64,000 nt of DNA, taken from NCBI RefSeq assembly GCF_038024105.1, contig NZ_CP150661.1, positions 3,935,501-3,999,500 on the forward strand. Direction: 5' to 3'. This document shows, one piece after another, positions 18,432 to 27,162 of the stretch. The notes below the pieces were generated by a model. It saw only the letters and a list, made by a program, of their open reading frames with translations. It ran no database searches and was not told the origin of the DNA. The position numbers were made by a program, and so were the translations under genes. Positions within the stretch are counted from its first letter, which is position 1, and each line of letters starts with the position of its first letter. The stretch comes from Polaribacter butkevichii. GTDB lineage: Bacteria > Bacteroidota > Bacteroidia > Flavobacteriales > Flavobacteriaceae.

Positions 18432-18541
18432 GTTTTATAATTGTAGCTATTTCTCTGCTTAAAAGCGTTTCTGAAAATAAGTTTATATTTAAGGGTTAAA
18501 TAAATTTCATTTCAGAATGATATTTCAAGGATTAAAAATTT

Positions 18542-19156
18542 ATGATAGAAATTCTAATTTCTTTTGCAATAGCAACTTCTATTTTATCACTTTCTCCAGG
18601 CCCAGATAATATTTTTGTACTTACACAAAGTATTGTTAACGGAACAAAATATGGGTTGGCAACAGTTATTGGTTTAATGTCTGGTTGCCTTGTTCATACT
18701 ACCTTAGTTGCTTTTGGGGTTTCTGCAATCATCAAAGAAAATGAAAGTCTTTTTTTTATCATTAAATTAATAGGAGCAAGTTATTTAATATTTTTGGCGT
18801 ACAAAGTATTTAAAAGTGATGCAAAAATTGTTTTATCTAATGATGGTGTTAAAAAAGAATCAATAGCTGCGTTATTTAAAAAAGGGTTTATCATGAATGT
18901 CTTAAACCCAAAAGTGGCTTTGTTTTTTTTAGCCTTTTTTCCTCAGTTTTTGTTTTCTAATACAATCTCAACCGTTATTCAATTTTATACTTTAGGAGGC
19001 ATTTTTATTTTAGTTTCCTTTTTAGTTTTTGGAATGATTGCTGTTCTTGCAGGTAGTATTTCTAACTACTTAAAAGAACACGCTAAAATAGGAGTGTATT
19101 TAAAATGGGGACAAATAATAGTATTTGTCTTTATTGCAATTATGATTTTGTTGTAA
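18542..19156 (+). CDS. LysE/RhtB-family amino-acid exporter
   Basis: This small inner-membrane exporter of the LysE/RhtB superfamily probably expels an amino acid or a derivative. The 204 residues contain about six hydrophobic segments and the family signature near the N-terminus (SLSPGPDNIFVLTQSIVNGTKYGLATVIG). The second conserved region, KKGFIMNVLNPKVALFFLAF, is also present. Length is normal. It follows pyrD by 110 bp on the same strand but probably has its own promoter. The substrate cannot be told from the sequence. Confidence 0.92.
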   Translation: MIEILISFAIATSILSLSPGPDNIFVLTQSIVNGTKYGLATVIGLMSGCLVHTTLVAFGVSAIIKENESLFFIIKLIGASYLIFLAYKVFKSDAKIVLSNDGVKKESIAALFKKGFIMNVLNPKVALFFLAFFPQFLFSNTISTVIQFYTLGGIFILVSFLVFGMIAVLAGSISNYLKEHAKIGVYLKWGQIIVFVFIAIMILL

Positions 19157-19468
19157 TTACTTGTTGTGTGTTTTTATCTTTTTTAATTCTAAAATGTCAC
19201 TTCGAGTGATTTTGTAATATGAAAAAAAGGTATTGAAAACATTTAAGGACATATAAATTATTGCCTCTTTATTAAGTTGGTATATTTCTATAGAGAATGC
19301 TAAAGTAATTAAAAACACAGTTCTTTTTATAGAACAAAAGATGGGGGAAATAAAGATGTTGTTTTTACAGACAATGCAATCGTTAGAGGTTTTTGGTTTA
19401 ATAATGTTTGGCATTGTAACAAAACGAAAACTTAAACGTCTTATTTATGTAACCAACTAAATATAAAA
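19157..19468. other. Intergenic region with a TTCGAGTG-type repeat
   Basis: This 312-bp gap contains a dispersed repeat (listed separately at 19194-19243). A minus-strand frame of 85 codons spans most of it but looks spurious: it runs through the repeat and its translation resembles no family known to me. No other signal is seen. Confidence 0.4.
19194..19243. repeat. TTCGAGTG-type dispersed intergenic repeat, copy 1
   Basis: This stretch begins TGTCACTTCGAGTGATTTTG and ends ATTGAAAACATTT. It aligns base for base, with scattered substitutions, to 27227-27276, which begins TGTCATTTCGAGTGATTTTC and ends ATCGAGAACATTT. Both are intergenic. Confidence 0.7.
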
Positions 19469-19627
19469 ATGAGTTTTATAAGAGTATTATTTGCTATTTT
19501 CTTTCCGCCACTATCTGTAATAGACAAAGGTTGTGGATCTTTCTTTATTATCTTTTTGCTAACACTTTGTGGATGGATTCCTGGAGTAATTGGTGCTTTG
19601 GTAATTTTAAATAATCCGAAGAATTAA
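19469..19627 (+). CDS. YqaE/Pmp3-family small membrane protein
   Basis: This 52-residue membrane protein begins MSFIRVLFAIFFPPLSVID and continues through FFIIFLLTLCGWIPGVIGAL to a short polar end (NNPKN). The two hydrophobic segments, the PPLSV motif after the first helix and the WIPG-hxhA motif in the second are the hallmarks of the UPF0057/Pmp3/YqaE family. Family members are linked to membrane potential and stress tolerance in other organisms. Spacing from neighbours suggests a single-gene transcript. The small size explains why such genes are easily overlooked. Confidence 0.9.
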   Translation: MSFIRVLFAIFFPPLSVIDKGCGSFFIIFLLTLCGWIPGVIGALVILNNPKN

Positions 19628-19673
19628 GGAGCATTTATTTAGGATAAATAACCGTATTGAAACCTATAAGGAA

Positions 19674-20012
19674 TTAAGAAACCTGTTCTCCGTTTTTAAT
19701 TTCTTTAGAAGGTTGTAATAATACCACATTTCCTTCTAGATTATAAACACCAATAACCAAACATTCGCTCATAAAGTTAGCAATTTGTCGAGGTTTAAAG
19801 TTTACAATAACAGAAACCTGTTTGTGTAATAAATCTTCTTTGGTATATAAATCTGTTATTTGTGCACTCGATTTTTTAATGCCTAAAGCACCAAAATCAA
19901 TTTTTAATTGATAAGCAGGTTTTCTAGCTTTAGGGAAATCATTCACTTCTATAATGGTTCCTATTCTAATATCTACTTTTAAAAAATCTTCGAAGGTTAT
20001 TTCGTCTTTCAT
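19674..20012 (-). CDS. CsaA-like tRNA-binding-domain protein
   Basis: This 112-residue protein consists of one OB-fold tRNA-binding domain like those of CsaA and the C-terminal end of methionyl-tRNA synthetase. Family landmarks are FLKVDIRIGTIIEV, KARKPAYQLKIDFG, SSAQITDLY, VNFKPRQIANFMSECLVIG and the VVLLQPSKEIKNG end. CsaA proteins have been described as chaperone-like or secretion-associated, and RNA binding is the safer statement. It is the last gene of a four-gene minus-strand cluster and starts 1 bp after the stop of the DUF962 gene. Confidence 0.9.
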   Translation of the reverse strand: MKDEITFEDFLKVDIRIGTIIEVNDFPKARKPAYQLKIDFGALGIKKSSAQITDLYTKEDLLHKQVSVIVNFKPRQIANFMSECLVIGVYNLEGNVVLLQPSKEIKNGEQVS

Positions 20013-20013
20013 A

Positions 20014-20481
20014 TTATTTTTTCTTCATTCCTAATTTCTGTATCACCCATAATGGCCCTATCAATAAAAACTCTAAATCTTTTAAGAAAGAGGGTTTAGC
20101 ACCTTCTACTTTATGCCCGTAAAACTGACCAATCCAAGCTAAAACAAAAATAATGATGGATGCATACAGTAGGTTTACATGATTACCTATTAAAAAATTA
20201 GCCATAATTGATATTAAAATAATAAAGAGCATTTCAATAAAATACCAAAAGCCCAAACGCAGATAAAAAATAGAAATAACAAGCCCTACAACTACTGCCC
20301 AATTTTCTAGTAAAGGATTAGAAAGTGCAAAAGTGTTTTCTAAAAAGCTAGTTGGTATACTCATTAGTAAACCAATAACGCTAAAAAAAATTAGAGGAAC
20401 ACAAACGTAATGTATGGCTTGGTTTGTTTCATTTTGATGACTTACAGCGTATTCATCAAAATATTCTTTGGCAGTTTTCAT
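20014..20481 (-). CDS. DUF962/Mpo1-like membrane protein
   Basis: This 155-residue protein of the Mpo1-like (DUF962) family has about four membrane segments. Its yeast relative Mpo1 is an iron-dependent dioxygenase acting on 2-hydroxy fatty acids, and the bacterial role is not established. Recognisable landmarks are FDEYAVSHQNETNQAIHYVC followed by VPL at the N-terminus, and the C-terminal AWIGQFYGHKVEGAKPSFL region with its conserved histidine. The gene lies between the DinB-like and CsaA-like genes, in a cluster with very small gaps that suggests one transcript. Confidence 0.88.
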   Translation of the reverse strand: MKTAKEYFDEYAVSHQNETNQAIHYVCVPLIFFSVIGLLMSIPTSFLENTFALSNPLLENWAVVVGLVISIFYLRLGFWYFIEMLFIILISIMANFLIGNHVNLLYASIIIFVLAWIGQFYGHKVEGAKPSFLKDLEFLLIGPLWVIQKLGMKKK

Positions 20482-20537
20482 AAAATTGATATTAATAACC
20501 TACAAGATAACTATTTTTTATAAAAAAGGAATCGTTA

Positions 20538-21074
20538 TTATTTCCAACCATTTCTAATCATAAGTTCTTCTATGTGTGCAAAATGATGTTTGCTGTGCCA
20601 AGCATAAATACAAATGTTTTCTTTTAAACTAACCTCTTTATGACCAACAGGGTGAATAAATGTTGTATTTAATTCGGCCTCTGTTAAACCATTTAAAAAA
20701 TACACCCATCTAGAGTGCAAAGCCTTTAAAGCATCAATAGATAAAGAGATAGGCGCAGTTTTAGCATCATGTAATTCTGCCCAACGTTCTTCATAATAGG
20801 CCTTAATTACGGGCTTATCTTCTGTTAATGCCCATTTAAAACGGGTATACGAATTTTGATGGCTATCATAGCAATGATGTACCACTTGTCTAATAGTCCA
20901 ACCGTTTTCTCTATACGGAGTATCTAATTGGTTTTCAGATAAATCTCTGGTTAAAAATTCTAATTCTTGAGGAAAACGTTCTAAAATAGAAATCCAGTCT
21001 TCAATGTTTTTTTTGGTGATATTTTCAGGGACATTTGTTCTCCCTATTGGATATTTTAATTCTTCTAGTGTCAT
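20538..21074 (-). CDS. DinB/YfiT-family putative metal-dependent hydrolase or thiol transferase
   Basis: This four-helix DinB-superfamily protein of 178 residues belongs to the YfiT/BstA-type group. It begins with the typical LEELKYPIGR and has three histidines at the expected metal-binding places: WTIRQVVHHCYDSHQNSY (two candidates) and AWHSKHHFAHIEEL. Members transfer low-molecular-weight thiols or hydrolyse unknown substrates, and the substrate here is not evident. The start codon abuts the preceding TPR gene's stop with no gap, so translation is probably coupled. Confidence 0.87.
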   Translation of the reverse strand: MTLEELKYPIGRTNVPENITKKNIEDWISILERFPQELEFLTRDLSENQLDTPYRENGWTIRQVVHHCYDSHQNSYTRFKWALTEDKPVIKAYYEERWAELHDAKTAPISLSIDALKALHSRWVYFLNGLTEAELNTTFIHPVGHKEVSLKENICIYAWHSKHHFAHIEELMIRNGWK

Positions 21075-21755
21075 TTATTTCTTTATAATTTTTTTCAAAA
21101 AACGTTTAGAACTGCTGTTTTCTGGGTTTATAGATAACGCTTTTTTAAAGTTGATAATTGCATTTACTGTATCTTTTTTTAATAAATAAGCTTCTCCCAT
21201 GCTATCAAAAACGTTTGAACTTTCTGGGTATAAGATAGCATTTATTTTAAAAATCTCTAAAGCGTCGTCAAAATTATCTTTTTTAATAAATGTATAACCT
21301 AACTTGTTTAATGTGTGTTGATTAATGGTTGGGTTTAAAGAATCCTTTTGTTGAATCACTTTAAAAGCTTCCAAGGCTTTGCTAAATTCTTTGGCTTCAA
21401 AATATTCGTGAGGCGTTTTTTCATCATTTAATAATTTTCTAAAATGATATTTTACACCTTTGTGTTCTCTTTTTTCAGCCAATTCAATATGCATTTTTGG
21501 TTGACGTACAAAGAGTATTTTTTCGTTTAACTCTTTCATATAAAAAGCGCTGTCACTAACTTTTAATAATTTTAAATCATTATTACCACGCCATTTTGCA
21601 TAAAGTAGGTGTTCTTTAAAATAGATTTCTATTACTTCGTTATCATTAAATAAATAACGTCCTTGTGTTGCAGTTATAAAATCTTCAGAGTTTTTTTGCG
21701 AAGTACAACTAGCTAATAAAAAAAGGAAAAATAAAGGAGTTAGAAAGTTTTTCAT
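21075..21755 (-). CDS. TPR-repeat lipoprotein
   Basis: This is a 226-residue predicted lipoprotein (lipobox LLASC, Cys17) of unknown function. The first half (about 25-110) is a small mixed domain asking nothing I recognise. The second half (about 120-220) has tetratricopeptide repeats (LGYTFIKKDNFDDALEIFKI and MGEAYLLKKDTVNAIINFKK, followed by ALSINPENSS). It is first in a minus-strand cluster with the DinB, DUF962 and CsaA-like genes. A protein-interaction role at the membrane is inferred from the repeats only. Confidence 0.82.
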   Translation of the reverse strand: MKNFLTPLFFLFLLASCTSQKNSEDFITATQGRYLFNDNEVIEIYFKEHLLYAKWRGNNDLKLLKVSDSAFYMKELNEKILFVRQPKMHIELAEKREHKGVKYHFRKLLNDEKTPHEYFEAKEFSKALEAFKVIQQKDSLNPTINQHTLNKLGYTFIKKDNFDDALEIFKINAILYPESSNVFDSMGEAYLLKKDTVNAIINFKKALSINPENSSSKRFLKKIIKK

Positions 21756-21951
21756 GGTAGGTTGGTTATAATGAGTACATTATTTAGACGACCAATACCC
21801 TTACATTGTTACAGTTTTTTATCAAAAAAATCCATGAATATTCATTTATTAGATTGAAAATTAGTTTTTGATTTTATCAAATAAAAATCAATAAAAAAAG
21901 GTTACTAATTTTTTTAAAAACTATCTTTACTAGTATCAAAAAATAAAATAA

Positions 21952-22872
21952 ATGAAAGTTGTAACACTTACCATAAATCCTGCTTTAGATAAAAGCGCAA
22001 AAGTTGCAGAAATGACTCCTTTTGATAAATTAGAATGTTCAGATATTACCTATCATCCAGGTGGTGGAGGTGTTAATATTTCAAGGGTGTTACATCGTTT
22101 AGCTATAGATAGCCATTGTTTGTTTCCTTATGGAGGTAAAACAGGCGAGCATTTAAAAGATTTATTAAAAGCGCAACATATCAATGTTTTTGCAACACCG
22201 ATTTCTATTTGGACTAGAGAAAATTTTGCCGTGTTTGATGAGAAAACAGGCTTGCAGTTTAGATTTGGTATGCCAACCACTCCTTTTAATGAAGTAGAAA
22301 TGGAATCGGTAGAAAAGTTGATAAATGAGCAAGTAGAAAACAACGATATTTTTGTAATTAGTGGTAGTTTACCAGTTGGTTTGCCAACAGATTACTATTC
22401 TAAACTCATTCAGAATTTAACAGCAAAAGGCGTAAAAGTAATTGTAGATACTTCTGGTCCCGTTTTTAATGAAGTTTTAAAAAATGAGTTGTTTTTAATA
22501 AAACCCAATCAAAAAGAATTGGCACGTTTAGCAGGAGTAGAAGCGCAAACAAAAGAAGAGCAAGAAGCTTTTGCTTTAAAAATGGTTGCAGATCAAATAG
22601 CTCAATATGTGGTAGTTTCTTTAGGGAAGGACGGTGCATTTATAGCGCATAAAAACGGAATAGACTATGTGAGCGCACCAGTAATTTCTGTAAAAAGTAC
22701 CATTGGTGCGGGAGACAGTATGGTGGCGGGTTTAATTTATGCCATTACACAAAACGAAACGCCTAAAAATATGTTACGATGGGGAGTTGCTTGTGGCGTA
22801 TCCGCCACCTTAAGTGAAGGGTCTGATTTGGCACACAAAATAAATATTGATAAAATTTTGAAACTAGTTTAA
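21952..22872 (+). CDS. PfkB-family sugar kinase (1-phosphofructokinase-like)
   Basis: This ribokinase-fold kinase probably phosphorylates fructose-1-phosphate, fructose-6-phosphate or tagatose-6-phosphate at the expense of ATP. The 306 residues carry the first PfkB signature region (YHPGGGGVNISRVLHRL, about 33-50) and SGSLPVGLPTDYYSKLI. The ATP/anion-hole motif STIGAGDSMVAGLIYA near residue 250 includes the catalytic aspartate. The TINPALDKSAKV start is typical of the 1-phosphofructokinase/LacC group. No sugar PTS gene lies beside it, so the substrate is open. The gene stands alone, followed by a palindromic intergenic element. Confidence 0.9.
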   Translation: MKVVTLTINPALDKSAKVAEMTPFDKLECSDITYHPGGGGVNISRVLHRLAIDSHCLFPYGGKTGEHLKDLLKAQHINVFATPISIWTRENFAVFDEKTGLQFRFGMPTTPFNEVEMESVEKLINEQVENNDIFVISGSLPVGLPTDYYSKLIQNLTAKGVKVIVDTSGPVFNEVLKNELFLIKPNQKELARLAGVEAQTKEEQEAFALKMVADQIAQYVVVSLGKDGAFIAHKNGIDYVSAPVISVKSTIGAGDSMVAGLIYAITQNETPKNMLRWGVACGVSATLSEGSDLAHKINIDKILKLV

Positions 22873-22892
22873 GCTTTTTTCTATAATTTTTT

Positions 22893-23065
22893 GAAGCTAT
22901 TTCCTGCTTTCCACTATATCTTTTTATTCTTGTTCGGTTTACTATTTTGTAAACTGCGGCAATCTCTTTTTAGTTAGCAGATTGCTTCGTTGCTTGCAAT
23001 AACGGTTTTAATAAAGTCATAAAAAGGATGCCGTTTCAATCAGGGCTAAGCCAATTTGCAAACGT
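22893..23065. repeat. Dispersed palindromic intergenic element, copy 2 (with internal insertion)
   Basis: The left arm contains GAAGCTATTTCCTGCTTTCC and CACTATATCTTTTT. The right arm contains AAAAAGGATGCCGTTTCAAT followed by CAGGGCTAAGCC. The reversed arrangement is seen in compact form at 40936-41021, where only about 10 bases separate the arms. Here about 100 bases intervene, including a second repeat-like motif (CAGATTGCTTCGTTGCTTGC). It lies right behind the sugar kinase gene and may act as its transcription end. Confidence 0.75.
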
Positions 23066-23528
23066 TATTTACAAGTAGTTATTAATGACTATTTTTTAAT
23101 AACGTGTACATTTTTTTTTAGTTATTGAATCTTATAAAAGATGTTTTTTTATCAATGGAAAAAGAAAAGAAATAAAAGAAAAATATTTCTCGTCACTCTT
23201 TTGTTGTTCTGTATAAATGACAATTTGTTTTATTTTAGGTGTAGTTTGTTGTTAAGAATAAGACATAAAGAGAAGCTTATTTTAATATTTTAAGCCCCAT
23301 TTTATCACTTTTATAGAATTAAAATTAAAGAATTATCATAAAAATTAAAGACTCCATAAAATAAATAGACATCGTATTTTTTTAGAGGTTAATTTGTTGT
23401 TTATCAGCATTGTATAGGGTGGTTTAACAGTTGGGTATAATATACATAAATATTTTCAGCAGCTTAAAGCAGAATATATTCTTATTTTTGGTAGCTGATT
23501 ATCATTTAAATAATTAAAGAACAAACAA
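23066..23528. other. Upstream region of the leucine operon
   Basis: About 460 bp of AT-rich sequence precede leuC. No gene or obvious leader peptide with runs of leucine codons was found. The only supported signal is the promoter box at 23483-23490, which would leave a leader of about 30 bases, too short for classical attenuation. Confidence 0.4.
23483..23490 (+). promoter_or_regulatory. Candidate -7 promoter box of the leu operon
   Basis: TATTTTTG fits the Bacteroidota TAnnTTTG consensus and sits 38 bp before the leuC ATG. No strong -33 TTTG accompanies it. Confidence 0.45.
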
Positions 23529-24926
23529 ATGGCAAATACATTATTTGACAAAGTATGGGATTCACACGTTGTTCGTCAAGTTAAAGACGGACCAGATGTG
23601 TTTTTTATCGATCGTCATTTTATTCATGAAGTTACAAGTCCCGTAGCTTTTTTAGGATTAGAAAGTAGAGGAAACAGTGTTTTATATCCTGAGCGTACTT
23701 TCGCTACAGCAGATCATAACACACCAACTATAAACCAACATTTACCGGTAGCAGATCCTTTATCTGCAAATCAGTTAGATGCTTTAGAAAAAAATGCTGC
23801 AAAACACGGTATTTCTCATTGGGGTTTAGGAGATCTAAATAATGGAATTGTACACGTTGTAGGACCAGAAAACGGAATTACATTACCTGGTGCAACTATT
23901 GTTTGTGGAGATTCTCATACATCTACGCATGGTGCTTTTGGTGCTATTGCTTTTGGTATTGGTACTTCTGAGGTAGAAATGGTATTGTCTACACAATGTA
24001 TTATGCAGCCAAAACCTAAAGCGATGCGTATTAACGTAAACGGAAAATTAGGTTTAGGTGTAACGCCTAAAGATGTTGCTTTATACATTATTTCTAAGCA
24101 AACAACTTCTGGTGCAACTGGTTATTTTGTAGAGTATGCAGGAGATGTTTTTGAAGACATGTCTATGGAAGGTCGTATGACTGTGTGTAACTTATCTATA
24201 GAGATGGGAGCACGTGGTGGTATGATTGCACCAGATAACAAAACATACGAATATTTAAAAGGTCGTGCTCAAACTCCTAAAGGAGCAGATTGGGACAAGG
24301 CAATGAAATATTGGGAAACTCTTTATACAGAAGAAGGAGCAGAATTTGATGTAGAATTTAATTATGATGCAGCAGATATTGAACCAATGATTACTTACGG
24401 TACAAACCCAGGAATGGGAATGGGCGTAACAAAATCGATTCCTACTGCAGAAAGTTTAAAAGGTGGAGTAGATACTTACAGAAAATCTTTAGGATATATG
24501 TCTTTTAACGAAGGCGATTCTATGATTGGTAAAGAGATTGACTTTGTGTTTTTAGGTTCTTGTACAAACGGACGTATCGAAGATTTTAGAGGTTTTTGTT
24601 CTATTGTAAAAGGAAGACAAAAAGCACCTAATGTTACGGCTTGGTTAGTACCAGGTTCTCACAAAGTAGTAGATCAAATAAAAGCAGAAGGTTTAGATAA
24701 AATTATTACAGACGCAGGTTTTGTATTAAGAGAACCAGGTTGTTCGGCTTGTTTGGCAATGAATGATGATAAAATTCCATCAGGAAAGTTATCCGTTTCA
24801 ACATCAAACAGAAACTTCGAAGGAAGACAAGGACCAGGATCTAGAACCTTATTAGCATCGCCATTAGTGGCTGCAGCATCTGCAGTTAGTGGCGTTGTTA
24901 CAGATCCAAGAACGTTATTAGTATAA
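23529..24926 (+). CDS. leuC: 3-isopropylmalate dehydratase large subunit
   Basis: This is the large subunit of the 4Fe-4S isomerase that interconverts 2- and 3-isopropylmalate (and citramalate isomers) in leucine/isoleucine synthesis. The 465 residues show the aconitase-family cluster cysteines in FLGSCTNGR and [11 protein letters not shown]. The substrate motifs [21 protein letters not shown] and [20 protein letters not shown] are also present. Length and ends match canonical LeuC. It is the first gene of leuC-leuD-synthase-leuB on the plus strand; LeuD, encoded 92 bp downstream, completes the enzyme. Confidence 0.98.
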   Translation: MANTLFDKVWDSHVVRQVKDGPDVFFIDRHFIHEVTSPVAFLGLESRGNSVLYPERTFATADHNTPTINQHLPVADPLSANQLDALEKNAAKHGISHWGLGDLNNGIVHVVGPENGITLPGATIVCGDSHTSTHGAFGAIAFGIGTSEVEMVLSTQCIMQPKPKAMRINVNGKLGLGVTPKDVALYIISKQTTSGATGYFVEYAGDVFEDMSMEGRMTVCNLSIEMGARGGMIAPDNKTYEYLKGRAQTPKGADWDKAMKYWETLYTEEGAEFDVEFNYDAADIEPMITYGTNPGMGMGVTKSIPTAESLKGGVDTYRKSLGYMSFNEGDSMIGKEIDFVFLGSCTNGRIEDFRGFCSIVKGRQKAPNVTAWLVPGSHKVVDQIKAEGLDKIITDAGFVLREPGCSACLAMNDDKIPSGKLSVSTSNRNFEGRQGPGSRTLLASPLVAAASAVSGVVTDPRTLLV

Positions 24927-25018
24927 AAGTTATAAAGTACAAAAGTTAGAAAGTAGTTTGATAAAGTTTTTTAAACTTTAAGAACTTTTAAACTTTCAAC
25001 TTTACAAACAATAAAAAC

Positions 25019-25618
25019 ATGGCTTACGATAAATTTGAAGTACTTACAAGTACAGCATATCCTTTACCTACAGAGAATGTAGATACAGATCAAATAATTC
25101 CTGCTCGTTTCTTAAAAGCTACTGAGCGTAAAGATTTTGATATTAATTTTTTCCGTGATTGGAGATACAATGCAGACGGAACACCAAAAGCAGATTTTCC
25201 TTTAAACAAAGAAATTTATGCAGGTTCTAAAATATTAGTTGGAGGTAGAAACTTTGGTTCTGGTTCTTCTAGAGAGCACGCAGCTTGGTCTGTGTACGAT
25301 TTTGGATTACGTTGTGTAATTTCATCAGCATTTGCTGATATCTTTAAAAACAACTGTTTAAACGTAGGGGTTTTACCTGTACAAGTTTCAGCGGAATTTG
25401 CAGATACTTTATTTGCAGCAATTATGGCAGATCCTAAAACAGAAATTAAGGTTGATTTACCAAACCAAACGGTAACGTTAGTGGCTACAGGTGAGTCTGA
25501 ATCTTTTGTAATTAATACTTACAAAAAAGACAATATGTTAAACGGTTTTGATGATATCGATTATTTAAAAAACATCGAAAACGAGATTACTTCTTTTGCT
25601 GAAACAAGACCATTTTAA
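25019..25618 (+). CDS. leuD: 3-isopropylmalate dehydratase small subunit
   Basis: This is the small swivelling subunit that completes the LeuC active site. The 199 residues carry the family motifs TENVDTDQIIPARFLK, FGSGSSREHAAWSVYDFG and SAFADIFKNNCLNVGVLPV, and the length is normal. The spacer before it is 92 bp of short AAGTT-rich repeats that look like an imperfect palindrome. The next gene follows after 23 bp, so co-transcription is very likely. Confidence 0.98.
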   Translation: MAYDKFEVLTSTAYPLPTENVDTDQIIPARFLKATERKDFDINFFRDWRYNADGTPKADFPLNKEIYAGSKILVGGRNFGSGSSREHAAWSVYDFGLRCVISSAFADIFKNNCLNVGVLPVQVSAEFADTLFAAIMADPKTEIKVDLPNQTVTLVATGESESFVINTYKKDNMLNGFDDIDYLKNIENEITSFAETRPF

Positions 25619-25641
25619 AAAATATTTTTTAAGGTTGCAAT

Positions 25642-27162
25642 ATGGCAAGTAGAAAGATTGAAATAATGGATACGACACTGCGTGATGGAGAACAAACATC
25701 AGGAGTGTCGTTTTCAGTTTCTGAAAAATTAACAATAGCAAAATTATTACTCGAAGAATTAAAAGTAGATCGCTTAGAAATAGCATCTGCCAGAGTTTCT
25801 GAGGGGGAATTAGAAGCGGTTAAAAAAATAACTTCTTGGGCTACAGAGCATAATTTTTTAGAGAATATAGAAGTGTTAACTTTTGTTGATGGCGGAAAAT
25901 CTATCGATTGGATGCTAGATGCTGGTGCAAAAGTTCAGAATTTATTAACCAAAGGTTCTTTAAATCACTTAACACATCAACTTAAAAAAACACCAGCACA
26001 ACATTTTGCCGACATCAAAGAAAATATCGAGTCCGCTGCTTCACATGGTATTAAAACCAATGTGTATTTAGAAGATTGGTCTAACGGAATGCGTAACTCT
26101 AAAGAGTATGTTTTCGAATATTTAGATTTTTTAACAGCTCAAAATGTAGAACGTGTTTTATTGCCAGATACTTTAGGTATTTTAACGCCAGAAGAAACGG
26201 CCGATTTTATAAAAGAAGTTTGCCATAAATACCCAACTACTCATTTCGATTTTCATGGTCATAACGATTATGATTTAGGAGTTGCCAATGTTATGGAAGC
26301 TGTTAAGGCAGGTGCAAATGGTTTGCATTTAACCATAAATGGGATGGGGGAGCGTGCAGGAAATGCACCAATGGCAAGTGTTATTGCTGTGATAAATGAT
26401 TTTTTAAAGGATGTAAAAATCACGGTTAATGAGAAAGCATTAAATAAAATTAGCAAGCTTGTAGAAACCTTTTCAGGGTTTAGAATTCCCGTTAATAAAC
26501 CGGTTGTAGGTGCAAATGTATTTACACAAACAGCAGGAATCCATGCAGATGGAGACAATAAAAACAATCTTTATTTTAATGATTTAATGCCAGAACGTTT
26601 TGGTAGAAAACGTAAATACGCATTAGGTAAAACCTCTGGTAAAGCCAATATTCAGAAAAACTTACAAGATTTAGGTATCAGTTTAAATGATGAAGAGCTT
26701 AAGAAGGTTACCCAAAGAATTATTGAATTAGGAGACAAAAAAGAAGTTGTTTCTCAAGAAGATTTACCTTATATAATTTCTGATGTTTTAGACAGTGATA
26801 CGATAGAAAAACGTGTTGTTGTAGAAAATTATGTTTTAGGACATGCAAAAGGAATGAAACCCTCTACAACTTTACAATTAAGAGTAGAAGGAGTGCAGTA
26901 TGAGGCGCACGCACAAGGAGATGGGCAATTTGATGCCTTTATGAATGCATTGCGTAAATTGTATAAAAGGCATAGTAAAAGAGATTTACCGTCTTTAATT
27001 GATTATGCAGTTAGAATTCCTCCAGGAAGTAATTCTGATGCCTTGTGTGAAACCATTATTACCTGGAAATTAGAAGAAAAAGAATTTATAACTCGTGGGT
27101 TAGATTCAGATCAAACAGTATCTGCAATTAAAGCCACAGAGAAAATGTTGAATATAATATAG
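25642..27162 (+). CDS. Citramalate / 2-isopropylmalate synthase (CimA-like, with regulatory domain)
   Basis: This DRE-TIM aldolase-family synthase condenses acetyl-CoA with a 2-oxoacid. The 506 residues include the catalytic barrel (DTTLRDGEQTSGVSF with Arg14-Asp15; metal ligands in FDFHGHNDYDL and GIHADGDNKN) and a C-terminal LeuA-type allosteric domain (about 385-506, ending ATEKMLNII). Automated annotation would call it LeuA, but the sequence looks closer to Leptospira citramalate synthase. Leu79, Leu102 and Tyr142 line up with the pyruvate-pocket residues Leu81, Leu104 and Tyr144 that I recall for that enzyme. Its place in the leuCDB operon fits either role, because LeuCD and LeuB also process citramalate. 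Confidence 0.88.
   Translation: MASRKIEIMDTTLRDGEQTSGVSFSVSEKLTIAKLLLEELKVDRLEIASARVSEGELEAVKKITSWATEHNFLENIEVLTFVDGGKSIDWMLDAGAKVQNLLTKGSLNHLTHQLKKTPAQHFADIKENIESAASHGIKTNVYLEDWSNGMRNSKEYVFEYLDFLTAQNVERVLLPDTLGILTPEETADFIKEVCHKYPTTHFDFHGHNDYDLGVANVMEAVKAGANGLHLTINGMGERAGNAPMASVIAVINDFLKDVKITVNEKALNKISKLVETFSGFRIPVNKPVVGANVFTQTAGIHADGDNKNNLYFNDLMPERFGRKRKYALGKTSGKANIQKNLQDLGISLNDEELKKVTQRIIELGDKKEVVSQEDLPYIISDVLDSDTIEKRVVVENYVLGHAKGMKPSTTLQLRVEGVQYEAHAQGDGQFDAFMNALRKLYKRHSKRDLPSLIDYAVRIPPGSNSDALCETIITWKLEEKEFITRGLDSDQTVSAIKATEKMLNII

Noticed and set aside
19157..19414. An 85-codon minus-strand open frame after the LysE-type gene.
   Set aside because: It runs through a dispersed repeat, has no recognisable motif and abuts the neighbouring stop codon by chance.
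23066..23528. Possible leucine leader peptide or T-box before leuC.
   Set aside because: No short frame rich in leucine codons and no terminator/antiterminator pair could be found, and the promoter box lies only about 38 bp before leuC.
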